DNA of 64,000 nt from Deltaproteobacteria bacterium (GCA_018434685.1 JAHDOV010000015.1:1-64000); one strand, 5' to 3'; positions 31,512-41,640 are shown, numbered from the stretch's first letter. Numbers and translations are program-made. Notes: generated by a model from the sequence alone, not told the origin.

Positions 31512-32288
31512 TCAGGCCTGGGGTTTCTTCATCATCTTGGCCAGAACTTCCTTTGCGTCTTCATGACCCTGCTCTGCAGCCTTCATGAACCACTGCATGG
31601 ATTGCTTCTGGTCCTTGGGCACGCCTTCCCCTCTGCCATACATGAACCCGAGATTGTACTGGGCATCGGGATCATCCTGCTCGGCCGCCTTGTGAAACCA
31701 TACCAGGGCCTCTGCAAGATTCTTCTCAACTCCCTCTCCGTGGTAGTACATGATACCGAGATTGTACTGGGCATCGACATCTCCCTCCTGGGCCTTGAGG
31801 GTATAGCTCTCCACCTGCTCCGGGCTGACCTCCTGGCCGCCGGACTCCGGCCGAGCTGCGCTGCCGGGCTCTTCACTGCCGTCGCGTGACCGCACGAACT
31901 GCTGCCACTTGTCGGACTCGAGCATGATCTTTGACCTGTTGTGCCCCTGATTCGCCGCCTTTATGAACCATGCATAGGCATAGGCATCGTCCTGGGGGAC
32001 GCCGGCACCCCTTTCATACATGGTCCCGATAATGAACTGGGCTTCCACATGGTCCTGACGGGCGGCCTCGAGAAACCACTTTGCAGCCTGGGCATCGTCC
32101 TGCGGCAGCCCCCTGCCCTCGAAATACATGTTTGCGAGTTTGAATTGCGCATAGGCATCCCCGTTTTTGGCAGCCCGGGTAATATTCCCCGCTGCATGGG
32201 CATCGTCTTTGCTGTGAGCCCGTTTCGAGAGGTACCAGAACAATGCCAGGGCACCGAGAAACACCAAAATTATTATGATCACTTCCAT
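31512..32288 (-). CDS. Sel1-repeat protein, membrane-anchored
   Basis: A 258-residue protein with an N-terminal membrane helix (EVIIIILVFLGALALFWYL, about 2-20) and at least four Sel1 repeats of ~36 residues, with the pattern A.Y.LG.MY..G.GV..D...A..WF.KAA.QG. The first pair is at about 35-105 and the second at about 165-240, separated by a charged linker (SRDGSEEPGSAARPESGG). Sel1 repeats form a helical scaffold for protein-protein contacts. GGAG six bases before the ATG at 32288 sets the start. Confidence 0.85.
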   Translation of the reverse strand: MEVIIIILVFLGALALFWYLSKRAHSKDDAHAAGNITRAAKNGDAYAQFKLANMYFEGRGLPQDDAQAAKWFLEAARQDHVEAQFIIGTMYERGAGVPQDDAYAYAWFIKAANQGHNRSKIMLESDKWQQFVRSRDGSEEPGSAARPESGGQEVSPEQVESYTLKAQEGDVDAQYNLGIMYYHGEGVEKNLAEALVWFHKAAEQDDPDAQYNLGFMYGRGEGVPKDQKQSMQWFMKAAEQGHEDAKEVLAKMMKKPQA

Positions 32289-32470
32289 GAGATTCTCCTG
32301 TTCTCTTCTGTGGTTATTCTGGCACAAGAACCTGTAGCTTTCAAGTTCTGCTTTGGATTATCCAGATGTTATTTTTAGGAATACCATCTCCACGATGAAG
32401 ACGGGAGCTGGAATCGGTCTGCGGGAATGGAAACGCCCTGAACATCGACATGCTTTTTATAAAAAAGGCA

Positions 32471-32938
32471 TCAGAAGGCATCGAGCATGGAGAGCGAGAT
32501 GACCTCGTCGTTAATGAGTATGCGGGAGTTGATGCAGTCCACCCTGTTGCAGATTGCCACGCAGTCTGTGAAATCAACGTCACGTGTCGGGAAAAAGGCG
32601 ATGAGGTCCGCCCCGCAGCTGCAGGGAGAATGAACCGGCAGGAGCACATCGCAGTGTGGGCAATACAGATCCACGATCTCTCCTTTGACCAGGTCAATAT
32701 CCATGGCAATCCTGGTCTTTGACCCGTAGATGGGACTCAGAGCGACCAAGCCCTCTTTCTGTCCCGTCCTGACCCTGACCATGATGCCGGGATAGCCGTT
32801 GAAGACCGCCCGGTTGCTGATGAGGCTGTGACCATTCGGGCAGAACAGCCGGCCCACCACCAGGATCTTCTCGGTAGCGGCAGTTTCGTGGACCGGATTC
32901 GGTATTATCAGCATGCCTCTTTCGTTGAACCGTTCCAT
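32471..32938 (-). CDS. Zinc-ribbon-like conserved hypothetical protein
   Basis: A 155-residue protein of unknown function. Cys/His clusters suggest a structural zinc site: FCPNGH near 32, CPHC near 92, and CSCG near 106, with three further Cys close to the C-terminus (CVAICNRVDC). No catalytic motif or export signal was seen. It is located between the Sel1 protein and a response regulator on the same strand. Confidence 0.6.
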   Translation of the reverse strand: MERFNERGMLIIPNPVHETAATEKILVVGRLFCPNGHSLISNRAVFNGYPGIMVRVRTGQKEGLVALSPIYGSKTRIAMDIDLVKGEIVDLYCPHCDVLLPVHSPCSCGADLIAFFPTRDVDFTDCVAICNRVDCINSRILINDEVISLSMLDAF

Positions 32939-33064
32939 ACCCTTTCATATTAAGTGGCCCTTCGGAAGAGTCAAGCTCGATCGCCCAGACCGATACCCGG
33001 CCGGGAATGAGATCCTTCCTGTCCCGGCTGAGTGCCGAGGGACCGGGATGCCCTCTGGGACGCC

Positions 33065-33514
33065 TCAGATATTTTCCACGGTCTCTGCAAAATCAGGATC
33101 CTGCAGGAGCCTTTTGGCGAACATCAGGTATTTGTTCACGATGGAGCGTACTGCAAGCTGCAGCGCATATGGCCGGACAGGCTTCTCCAGGAGGTGGTCC
33201 ACGCCGGTGGCCACGCACATGTCGACAACATCCTCACTGGCGTTGCCGGTGATCATGATGGAATCCTGATGGGCCGAGGGATAGCGTTCCGCTATGGCAT
33301 CGAGAAAATAAAATCCATTGTTCTTTTCGACAAAGACATCGAGGATGAATATCATGACGCTGCTGCCTCGGTTGAGACAGTACAGGATCGCCTTGTCGAT
33401 GTCGGTAAAGGTTATGACATCGCCCCAGGTATAGAAGTTTCTGATCTGTTCGGATATCACTTCACAGACATGTTCCTCATCATCGATTATGAGAATGTCC
33501 AGTCCCTCAGACAT
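33065..33514 (-). CDS. Response regulator, receiver domain only
   Basis: A 149-residue single-domain receiver. It starts DILIIDDEEHVC with the acidic pair at 10-11. The phospho-acceptor Asp is in MIFILDVFVEKNNG near 60, Thr in SIMITGNAS near 89, and Lys in HLLEKPVRPY near 110. There is no output domain, so it likely signals through protein contacts. GGAGGAAC precedes the ATG at 33514. No cognate kinase gene is adjacent; a PAS histidine kinase is encoded far away at 54751-56175. Confidence 0.88.
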   Translation of the reverse strand: MSEGLDILIIDDEEHVCEVISEQIRNFYTWGDVITFTDIDKAILYCLNRGSSVMIFILDVFVEKNNGFYFLDAIAERYPSAHQDSIMITGNASEDVVDMCVATGVDHLLEKPVRPYALQLAVRSIVNKYLMFAKRLLQDPDFAETVENI

Positions 33515-33818
33515 GGCGGTTCCTCCATCATGCATTTTCAGTTGATAGCAGCAGTTCATCCTAATCTGCTAGAGACTATACAGAAAAACACACAAGAATA
33601 CAAACAGGGAAATCAGTCTGTTAGGGTATGCCGTGAAGTTCTTCCAGGTTCCTGGCTGAGGTTTCTCATAGACAGCACGCAGCCCCCCTCTTCCATACCG
33701 CACGTACAGAGGGCTCACAGGAGCCTTGCCTGTCTGCCACTGAAGCGGCATCTCAAGGCCTGCCATCTGCAAAAGGCACTTCCTGTTCCGGAAATACCGT
33801 GAAATCAATGGTACCCTG

Positions 33819-33992
33819 CTACTGCTTCAGTGCCTCCACGACTTTCTGGAGGACCTCTTTCCTCTCCCTGATCTCTTCCCTGAAATTCTTCCGGTCGGTG
33901 TCGCACATTTCCATGCGGAGATCCGAGATGCACATATCAAGGACCTCCAGGAGCGCCTTCCGCTCTTCTGGAGTAAGGTCTAACTGTATCAT
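33819..33992 (-). CDS. Small hypothetical protein (57 aa), helical
   Basis: A 57-residue, highly charged helical protein (MIQLDLTPEERKALLEVLDM ... EIRERKEVLQKVVEALKQ). GGAGGT lies 4 nt before the ATG at 33992. It predicts as a two-helix hairpin or coiled coil. The frame extends to 34181, but without support. Function is unknown. Confidence 0.65.
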   Translation of the reverse strand: MIQLDLTPEERKALLEVLDMCISDLRMEMCDTDRKNFREEIRERKEVLQKVVEALKQ

Positions 33993-34250
33993 AAGACCTC
34001 CTTCCACAGCGTTTTTCACTGCTTCCTGACTATCAAGAATAATTGTGAAGAACCCGAAGGCAACCGCCTGGGCGAAATATTGTCGGCCGGGCCGTGCTCT
34101 GTCCTGGGAGGAGTTACCAGGGTTACGCCGCTCGTAATCACAAACACATCCCTGGAATCCAACATTTGTGAAGGTTCTCATGAGATGTCATCATTCCATG
34201 ATGTTACATGTTGGCCCACTGCTTGCTCTATGTACTGCGGAGACAAACCA

Positions 34251-35018
34251 ATGGCCGTAGCGGTTACATACAGGACTCAGATTCTCATCACACTGCTGCT
34301 GATGCTCCTGCTGCTTCTCATACTACCGGTCAGGGCGGAAACCGCCGGAAACGGCTACGCCGCGATCCTCTCAGGGTCATACGACACGTCCTGGTTTTCC
34401 CGGGAGTATCAAAAGGGTTTTGCCTCCACGCTTCATCTACCCTCCTTGTTCAACAACAACACCAACAATAAAACCCCTGAACCCTCCCCTGCGAACAAAG
34501 CCCTGCACGTCCATTCGTACACCTCACAGGCGCCGTACCAGCAGCCGGTGGAGTCAGATCGTCACAATGATCCTCTCCTCGAAAAGTTAAAGGCACGGAT
34601 ACATCCCCTCCTGGAAATATCGTATTCTTTTGGCAACCGGATCGCCCTCGAGCTGCAGGGACACCTCAACCGGTATGCCGGCAATGAATCTGCCGCACGC
34701 GACGGGCTGTATGGCTATACCCTGCTCTTCGGGCCATCGATCTATTCCGGAAAACCAGGCGATACCGGCCGATTCTATACCCAACTCGGGTTCGGGTACA
34801 AGATACTCGAAACAGCCGGCTATCTGCTGTCCGGCGACTGCCCGTCAAGCCTGGGCACCGGGGTATCGCTCGGTTTCAAGATGGAGAAATCCGACATCAG
34901 GTTCGGGGTCAATCGATTCCAGCCGGTCTCCGATACCTCTTCTCCCCTGAGGAATTCGCAGGAAGACTTCGACCCCTCTTCAATATTCTTCTTCGTGACC
35001 TACAATTTCGACTCGTGA
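34251..35018 (+). CDS. Predicted outer-membrane beta-barrel-like protein
   Basis: A 255-residue exported protein. A signal peptide (about 9-29, ILITLLLMLLLLLILPVRAE) is followed by a linker with Asn/Thr/Pro-rich sequence and then ~160 residues of alternating beta pattern (LLEISYSFGNRIALELQGHL ... RFYTQLGFGYKIL ... GTGVSLGFKM), ending FFFVTYNFDS. This fits a small outer-membrane beta-barrel. GCGGAG eight bases before the ATG at 34251 favours this start over the upstream one at 34080. Its 3' end overlaps the 3' end of the convergent pyruvate kinase gene by 19 bp. Confidence 0.6.
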   Translation: MAVAVTYRTQILITLLLMLLLLLILPVRAETAGNGYAAILSGSYDTSWFSREYQKGFASTLHLPSLFNNNTNNKTPEPSPANKALHVHSYTSQAPYQQPVESDRHNDPLLEKLKARIHPLLEISYSFGNRIALELQGHLNRYAGNESAARDGLYGYTLLFGPSIYSGKPGDTGRFYTQLGFGYKILETAGYLLSGDCPSSLGTGVSLGFKMEKSDIRFGVNRFQPVSDTSSPLRNSQEDFDPSSIFFFVTYNFDS

Positions 35019-36478
35019 GATTGTACCGCTGCATTTGAATCGAGCCTGATGATCTTCAGGGAGTTCTCCCGGCCGTGCGTGTCAAAGGGGAGCCCCCGTA
35101 CCATGAGCAGCATGTCTTTCGATGTGACCAGGGCATTGTCTTTCAGGAAGGAGACGATCCGTTCATCCGGTGTTTCACGGGGCAGATCGACCGCACAGAC
35201 CCCATATGACAAGATCAGGGTCTTCCGGGTGGATTCATCTGAGCAGAAGCACAGGATCCACGTCCCGCCTTTGAACCGGGATATCCGCCTGACAGTCGCG
35301 CCAGTGATAGAAGGAACCAGAACCAGTCGGATATTCAGCGTGTTGAGAAAATGAGCGACCTCCAGTGACAGGGCATCTTCCACCGAGGAAGACCTCTTCT
35401 TGTGGACATGCATCATCATACCGGGGGTGCCGGTTCCCTTCATGAGGGATTCACGCTGGTCTTCGGTGACTCGTGCAATCCTGGCGAGCATCCTGACCGC
35501 TTCCACCGGGTAGGTTCCTATGGCGGTCTCCTCAGAGAGCATGACCGCATCGGTCCCATCGAGGATGGCATTGGCCACGTCGGTCACCTCGGCACGGGTG
35601 GGCCTGGTATTGCCGGTCATACTCTCGAGCATCTGTGTTGCGGTGATAACCGGTTTTGCAGCATGATTCGCCTTGAGTATCAGCTGCTTCTGTATAACGG
35701 GCACCTTCTCTATGGGTATCTCCACCCCGAGGTCCCCCCGCGCAACCATGAGTGCATCGGCTGCCTGGAGGATGTTGTCGATCTTTTCCAGGGCCTCCTT
35801 GCGTTCGATCTTTGCAACGACAAAGGCCTTCTTCCCGAGCTGCCGTGCAAAGTCCTTTACCTGCATGATGTCTCCCGCATCCTGGGCGAACGACACACTG
35901 AACAGATCGATCCCCTTCTCCAGACCGAACCTGACAAACTCGAGATCCCTTTGCGTCACGGGGCTCGCCGTGAGCCTGGCATCGGGAAGATTCATCCCCT
36001 TGTTGGACAGGAGGAGGCCTCCGGTCATTACCCGGCATGTCGCATCGCCCCCGGCTATATCGAGGACCTTCAGCTGGATGAACCCGTCATTGAGAAATAT
36101 CCTGCTTCCCTTCGAGATGCTTTCGATGAATTCCTTGAACTGAACAGGAATGCGGGATGATGTACCTGTGATGTCATCGGTGGTGAGCGTCACCTTCTGA
36201 CCTTTTTCCAGGGTGCACGAGCCGTTTTCCAGCGTACCGATCCGGATTTTGGGCCCGGGCAGGTCTGCCAGGATGGCAACCGGCCGTTTCATCTTTTCGG
36301 ACAGATCCTTTATCGTGAGGATATCCCGCTCATGTTCTGCAAAGGTGCCGTGGCTGAAGTTGAGCCGGGCCACATTCATGCCCGCGAGTATCATCTTCTG
36401 AAGGGTGGCACGCGAGCGGCAAGCAGGGCCTATGGTGCATACGATTTTTGTCTTGTGAGTGGGCAGTAGTATCGACAT
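35000..36478 (-). CDS. pyk: Pyruvate kinase
   Basis: A 492-residue glycolytic enzyme converting phosphoenolpyruvate and ADP to pyruvate and ATP. It begins TKIVCTIGPACRS and has ARLNFSHG near 38, the active-site FVVAKIERKEAL near 220, MVARGDLGVEIP near 250 and ATQMLESM near 290 (the A-domain substrate and cation site). The C-terminal allosteric domain is present. No strong ribosome-binding site was seen; the ATG at 36478 is chosen over a GTG at 36484. Confidence 0.95.
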   Translation of the reverse strand: MSILLPTHKTKIVCTIGPACRSRATLQKMILAGMNVARLNFSHGTFAEHERDILTIKDLSEKMKRPVAILADLPGPKIRIGTLENGSCTLEKGQKVTLTTDDITGTSSRIPVQFKEFIESISKGSRIFLNDGFIQLKVLDIAGGDATCRVMTGGLLLSNKGMNLPDARLTASPVTQRDLEFVRFGLEKGIDLFSVSFAQDAGDIMQVKDFARQLGKKAFVVAKIERKEALEKIDNILQAADALMVARGDLGVEIPIEKVPVIQKQLILKANHAAKPVITATQMLESMTGNTRPTRAEVTDVANAILDGTDAVMLSEETAIGTYPVEAVRMLARIARVTEDQRESLMKGTGTPGMMMHVHKKRSSSVEDALSLEVAHFLNTLNIRLVLVPSITGATVRRISRFKGGTWILCFCSDESTRKTLILSYGVCAVDLPRETPDERIVSFLKDNALVTSKDMLLMVRGLPFDTHGRENSLKIIRLDSNAAVQSHESKL

Positions 36479-36532
36479 GAACACTACATTAGATCAAAAT
36501 CCGTGATTGTCAATCTCCAGCGTTGAGAATTG

Positions 36533-39500
36533 TTACTTCCCGGATCTGAAGAACCGTGCGAGGATCTCTTTCGGCCTCCTGATCTTTTCCATATAGATGA
36601 AGATGACCGGGATGAATATCATGGTGAACAGGGTCGACACGATGATCCCCCCGATGGTGGGGACAGCCAGGGCAACCCGGAAGCTGGCCCCGGCACCGCC
36701 GAGAGCCTGGGGCAGGAGACCGCAGATGATGGCAATATTGGTCATGAGGATGGGCCTGAACTTGTCGGAACAGGCATCCCTGATGGCGGCCAGCGGTTCG
36801 AGACCCTCTTTGATGGCCCTCATGGCATCGTCGATGATCAGGATCGCCCCGTTCACCACGATGCCCACGAGCATGACAATGGACATCATGGCCATCATGT
36901 TCATGGTAATGCCTGCGAAGAACAGCGAAAACAATACCCCGGCAAGGCCCAGCGGCACGCTCAGGAGGATGGTGAACGGGTGCATGAGAGAGTTCAGGAT
37001 GGCAGCCAGCAGCATGAAGGTGAGGATGGACGCGATGATGAAGGCCTGTGACGTGGCCTCGCTTGCCTCCCGGTTGAGCTCCACATCGCCGGCGAATTCG
37101 ATCCTGTACCCCGGTTTCAGGTCGAGGTTATCGAACCTGTCCTTGAGAATCGCCATGTTCTCGGTGAGCGAAAGCCTGCTGAAGTAACTCGTAAGGGTTA
37201 TCTTGCGCTGCTTGTCCTTTCTCTCGATGTTTGCCTCTGCCCGCGAAGGCACGAAGGTGCCCACCTTGTTGATGGGGTTGAGCACCTTGTCCTTGGTGAG
37301 CGGAACAAGAATGGCGCCGAGCAGATTGATGGAATCGGTGTACTTCTCGTCGAGGGAGACATGGATGTCGTACTCCTCGCCCCGGTCACGGAGCACGGAC
37401 GAGTCATCGCCCTCGATAGATGCCCGAAGCACGCTCCCGAGCTGGGCATTGTTCCCTCCATACGCGCTCGCCCTGAACTTGTCCGAGACAAACCGCATCT
37501 CCTTTCTCGGTGTCTTGTACGAACTGATGATGCTCTGATAGTTCCCGGTATCGTACATGATCTGTTTCACCTCTTCGGAGAGCTTCACCAGTTCGGAATA
37601 TTCAGGTCCGTAGAGCTCGATGTCCATATCGCCTTCATTCCCATGTGATCTGCCGGCGGTGACGCTGAATTCCAGGTCGGGTATGGTGCACAGATCCCTG
37701 ATGAGGCTGTCCGCAACGGCCTTGTCGCTCCTGGAGCGATGCGCGGTATCCACGAGCCGCACGTGGGTGTTCAGATCGTATATCCCCTTGTTCTTGCCCC
37801 CGATGGTGGAGGTGTAGTCCTTGAGCTCGGGGATCTGTTGCACGATCGCATCGATCCGTGAGAGCACCTCCTGGCTGCTGGCAATGGACGTATCCTGGGG
37901 CAGTTCGGAAACGATGGTGAGCTGCGAGCTGTCAGAGGTGGGGAACGGCTCCCCGCCGACGTACTTCATCACATAGATGGACCCGGCAAGTATTGCCAGG
38001 GTGAAGACAACGGTGAGTTTGCGCCACCGCAGGCAGCCCTCGAGAAGTCGCATATACTCGTTCCTGAGCGTATCGATCCAGTGTGAAAAGAAGATGAGGT
38101 GCCTGCCGATAAAGCCCCACCCCTTCTCGAGGTCCTTTGCGTTCTTCATGGCAAAAGACGAGAGCATGGGGGTGAGAGAGAATGAGGCCAGGATGGAGAA
38201 TACCGTTGCAGCCACCACGGTGATGCCGAAGGGATAGAAGACCTGACCGAAGATCCCCTTCATGAAAGCGATGGGGATGAACACCACGATATTGGTCCCG
38301 GCGGCAGCCATGACCGCCACGGCAACCTCCCAGGTCCCCCGCGCAGCGCCCTCTTTCGGGTCCTCGTGCCCGAGCATGTGCTTGTGGATGTTCTCGATGA
38401 TCACGATGGCATTGGCCACGAGCGCACCGATGGAGACGCCGAGCGCCATGAGGGTGATGATATTGAGCGTGAAGCCGAAGAACTGTATGATCAGGAAGGT
38501 CGAGATAATGGAGGTGGGGATGACCACCGCGGCAACGAGCGCCATGCGGATATCTCCAAGGAACAGGAACAGCACGAGCGTGGTGAGCACCACGCCTAAG
38601 AAGATGCTCGAGAGGGCATCGCTGATGGAATCCCTGATGAAATCGGTCTCATCCCTTGCCAGTTCGATATTGAGCCCCGAGGGGAGGTCTTTCTTTACCT
38701 CGTCCAGCTTGAGATAGACGCCGTCAGCGGTTTCCACCACATTGCTGTCGGTCTGCTTGTAGATATTGAGGATCACGGCCTCCTCGTCCTTGAAGCGCGC
38801 CACAGAGGTGATATCCTTGAACCCGTCCTCCACGGTGGCCACGTCCTTCAACTGGATAACACCCACGTCCTCCACGGCGAAGTGCATCTCCGGGATCTCT
38901 TCCACCGATTCGAACTGTCCCTTGAGCCGCACGCCGATCTCGAACTTTCCCCGGTCCATGGACCCGGCCGGCACATCGAGATTCCGTTTTCGTATGGCAG
39001 CGATCACGTCGAGGATCGAAACCCGGTAGTTCATGAGCCTGGGAAGGTCGATCCGGACATTGATCTGGCGTTCCTTGCCTCCCACCACATCCACGCTTGC
39101 AACCCCGGAGACCTGGGAGAACTTGTCTTTGAGCACCTTGTCAGCATATTCGTATATATCCTGAATAGGCATGGTGTCGCTGAACAGGGCAATGCTGAGC
39201 GTCGGGTCGTCGAACGGGTCGAACTTCTCGATGAGGGGCTTGTCCGCATCATCGGGCAGGTCCTGGGTTATGGCCTCGACCTTGTCCTTTACCTCGAGGG
39301 CCTTGATATCGACATCCACCCCGTAGTTGAACTCGATGATGGTCAGCGCGAAGTTTTCATACACATTCGAAGTCATGTGCTTGATATCGCTGATGTTTGA
39401 TACGGCGTCCTCGACCTTCTTGACCACCTGGGTTTCTATCTCTTCGGGCGCAGCGCCTTCATAGACCTGGGTGACAAGGACTATGGGGAGTTTGATCTCG

Positions 39501-39613
39501 GGAAAGAGGTCTATGTAGATCCGCTGGTAGGAAACAATCCCGAGGACCACGAACACGCAGACCATCATGATCGTGGTGACCGGCCTGTTGATGAATATTC
39601 TGATCAGATTCAT
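36533..39613 (-). CDS. RND-family efflux transporter (HAE1/AcrB-like)
   Basis: A 1026-residue inner-membrane proton-driven exporter of the hydrophobe/amphiphile efflux class. It has a first helix FINRPVTTIMMVCVFVVLG, a large periplasmic loop, a helix bundle (LGVVLTTLVLFLFLGDIRMA; LGVSIGALVANAIVIIENI, near 390-420), a second repeat of the same layout, and a C-terminal bundle (VMLVGIVVNGAILIIDDA). The adaptor gene lies directly upstream. No TolC-type outer-membrane channel gene is adjacent, so it may share one encoded elsewhere. The substrate is unknown. Confidence 0.93.
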   Translation of the reverse strand: MNLIRIFINRPVTTIMMVCVFVVLGIVSYQRIYIDLFPEIKLPIVLVTQVYEGAAPEEIETQVVKKVEDAVSNISDIKHMTSNVYENFALTIIEFNYGVDVDIKALEVKDKVEAITQDLPDDADKPLIEKFDPFDDPTLSIALFSDTMPIQDIYEYADKVLKDKFSQVSGVASVDVVGGKERQINVRIDLPRLMNYRVSILDVIAAIRKRNLDVPAGSMDRGKFEIGVRLKGQFESVEEIPEMHFAVEDVGVIQLKDVATVEDGFKDITSVARFKDEEAVILNIYKQTDSNVVETADGVYLKLDEVKKDLPSGLNIELARDETDFIRDSISDALSSIFLGVVLTTLVLFLFLGDIRMALVAAVVIPTSIISTFLIIQFFGFTLNIITLMALGVSIGALVANAIVIIENIHKHMLGHEDPKEGAARGTWEVAVAVMAAAGTNIVVFIPIAFMKGIFGQVFYPFGITVVAATVFSILASFSLTPMLSSFAMKNAKDLEKGWGFIGRHLIFFSHWIDTLRNEYMRLLEGCLRWRKLTVVFTLAILAGSIYVMKYVGGEPFPTSDSSQLTIVSELPQDTSIASSQEVLSRIDAIVQQIPELKDYTSTIGGKNKGIYDLNTHVRLVDTAHRSRSDKAVADSLIRDLCTIPDLEFSVTAGRSHGNEGDMDIELYGPEYSELVKLSEEVKQIMYDTGNYQSIISSYKTPRKEMRFVSDKFRASAYGGNNAQLGSVLRASIEGDDSSVLRDRGEEYDIHVSLDEKYTDSINLLGAILVPLTKDKVLNPINKVGTFVPSRAEANIERKDKQRKITLTSYFSRLSLTENMAILKDRFDNLDLKPGYRIEFAGDVELNREASEATSQAFIIASILTFMLLAAILNSLMHPFTILLSVPLGLAGVLFSLFFAGITMNMMAMMSIVMLVGIVVNGAILIIDDAMRAIKEGLEPLAAIRDACSDKFRPILMTNIAIICGLLPQALGGAGASFRVALAVPTIGGIIVSTLFTMIFIPVIFIYMEKIRRPKEILARFFRSGK

Positions 39614-39637
39614 TAAGGTTTCCGCTCTTGCGTTCCG

Positions 39638-40690
39638 TTAATAGGTAACCCGGGTATCATCACTGAGACGCTTGAAGCCGTTGACCACGATCAGTTCATC
39701 CGCCAAGACGCCCGAGACAATACGTGCATAATCATCATTCAACCCTGATATCTCGACTGGAGTCTTCTTCACCTGTCTGTCCTTCACTACATACACGTAG
39801 ATTTTTCCGTCAGGGTCCGGCTGGAGGGCCCGGGCATCCGCGTAGATTGCATCGGGATCATTGAGCACCTCGATCCTGGCAGTAGTGTATGTGCCGATCC
39901 GAAGAAACCTCTCCTTGTTGTCTGCCTCCATTTCGACCCGGAACAACCCGGTCTTGGGGTTTGCATTGAGAGAAACCTTGGTTACATGGCCGAGGCTCTG
40001 TCCCTGGCCGTTCATCCCGTTAACCGCGATCTTCTGCTCAGCCCTGATGCGCATGACATCAAATTCACTCACCTCGGCAACGAGCCGCACCCGGTCAACC
40101 CTGGCAACCGTGGCCACGGGCTTCATGGGCATGATGAGTTCTCCCTCACGGGCGTTGATATCCAGGACAATCCCATCCACAGGGCTGGAGAGCGAAACGG
40201 TCTTTACCACGCTCTCCAGGTTTGCCCGGTCCACATCGAGCTTCATCTTGATCTCATCGAGCTGACTCTGGGATACGGCGCCCGACTCCTGCAGTTCACG
40301 AAGCCTGTTGTAGTTCTTCAGGGTTGTTTCATACACTGCCTTGAGCTGCCGGTACTGGGCCGAGCTGCGCGGGTCTTCCTTGTCGAGGCTGATGATGACC
40401 TCGTCCGCCTTCACCATGTCGCCTACCTGGTGATGCACCGTGAGGATCTTGGCGGCAATGGGGGTGGATATGTCTGTCTGCTTGAGCCCCATGATCTGGG
40501 CGTTTACCCGGCAATACACGAGGAACTCGCCCCGGCGGACCTTATCCACCTCTATGGGGATGCCGTTTGACTTGTAGTACTGCTCGATCCCCACGGCATC
40601 CTGCTCGGCCATGGAGGTTATCTTGTTCATCCTGAGGAAAACAGCGGCTATGAATATGATGACTAATCCCAGGTATATGATCTTTCTCAT
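39638..40690 (-). CDS. Periplasmic adaptor (membrane fusion protein) of the RND pump
   Basis: A 350-residue protein with an N-terminal anchor (IIYLGLVIIFIAAVFLR), a split lipoyl domain (AAKILTVHHQVGDMVKADE and VSLSSPVDGIVLDINAREGE), a short helical hairpin between them (about 105-160), and beta-barrel domains after. AAGGA before the ATG at 40690 sets the start. It is encoded 24 bp upstream of its transporter. The helical hairpin is short, so docking to a TolC-like channel may be direct but limited. Confidence 0.9.
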   Translation of the reverse strand: MRKIIYLGLVIIFIAAVFLRMNKITSMAEQDAVGIEQYYKSNGIPIEVDKVRRGEFLVYCRVNAQIMGLKQTDISTPIAAKILTVHHQVGDMVKADEVIISLDKEDPRSSAQYRQLKAVYETTLKNYNRLRELQESGAVSQSQLDEIKMKLDVDRANLESVVKTVSLSSPVDGIVLDINAREGELIMPMKPVATVARVDRVRLVAEVSEFDVMRIRAEQKIAVNGMNGQGQSLGHVTKVSLNANPKTGLFRVEMEADNKERFLRIGTYTTARIEVLNDPDAIYADARALQPDPDGKIYVYVVKDRQVKKTPVEISGLNDDYARIVSGVLADELIVVNGFKRLSDDTRVTY

Positions 40691-40826
40691 GATTTGTCCT
40701 TCACTCCAACCTCTGAAAAAGGTGATATCAAGCTCACATTTATCGGCTGATTTAACCACGGAGCAAAGGACATGTCAATGCCCAGGTTATATTGTCATAC
40801 AGACATATCAGAGAAGTGCTACTGCC

Positions 40827-41603
40827 CTACAACCAGATAAGGCCCACCATGCAGGAGCTCACCACGAAAAGGGCGATATAATCCGGGACAGAAGCCCTGA
40901 GCTGCTTCATCTTGGTCCGCAGGATGCCCGGGGAATACCCGCGAAGGGTCAACGCAACGGCAAGATCGTCAGCCCGCCTGAACACGCTGTGCAGGAGCGG
41001 TACCAGTATGGGGACGAGAGACTGTACCTTCTTGATCAACCCGCCGGATTCGATGTCAACCCCGCGGGCCTTCTGGGCCTTTATGATGCGGTCGGTCTCC
41101 TCGAACAGCACCGGGATAAACCGGATGGCGAGCATGACGAGCAGCGCAATCTCATCGATGGGGACCTTGAGGTATTTCAGCGGGCTCATATACCATTCGA
41201 GAGCCCAGACCATGTCCAGGGGAGATGTTGTCAGCGTCATGAGCGTGGAAAGCCATATGGCGAACACGAGCTGGAATCCTACCCGCAAACCGCCTGCAAG
41301 CCCCTGCCACGTCGCATGGGGCAGCCAGGAGATGGCATCTCCCGGGGTCATGAACACGTGCAGGAGCGCGGTAAAGAGAAACAGCCAGAGAAACGGGCTC
41401 AGTCCGGCAGCGAGCCGCTTGAGGGGAACCCTCGAACCTGCGGTCAGGACCAGGCACAATACCGAAAAGAGTCCGAACCCGTAGTATGTGTCCAGCTGGA
41501 ATGCAGCCCCGATGCCCAGTCCCATGAGGAACAGCTTCACCCGGGGATCCGCGGCGTGCACCCGGGAATCGAGCGGTAAATATTGACCGAGCGTTACTCT
41601 CAT
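40827..41603 (-). CDS. Energy-coupling factor transporter membrane protein EcfT, lone
   Basis: A 258-residue integral membrane protein with ~5 helices. The two coupling motifs of EcfT are present: KAQKARGVD (about 186) and ALTLRGYSPG (about 229), which normally touch the EcfA ATPases. It would form a vitamin or metal importer with EcfA and an S-component, but neither is encoded in this window. It lies 37 bp after asd on the same strand, and may be co-transcribed with it. Confidence 0.88.
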   Translation of the reverse strand: MRVTLGQYLPLDSRVHAADPRVKLFLMGLGIGAAFQLDTYYGFGLFSVLCLVLTAGSRVPLKRLAAGLSPFLWLFLFTALLHVFMTPGDAISWLPHATWQGLAGGLRVGFQLVFAIWLSTLMTLTTSPLDMVWALEWYMSPLKYLKVPIDEIALLVMLAIRFIPVLFEETDRIIKAQKARGVDIESGGLIKKVQSLVPILVPLLHSVFRRADDLAVALTLRGYSPGILRTKMKQLRASVPDYIALFVVSSCMVGLIWL

Positions 41604-41640
41604 CGTCTCATGAACACCTAAAACCCGTTCGGGTTCAATC

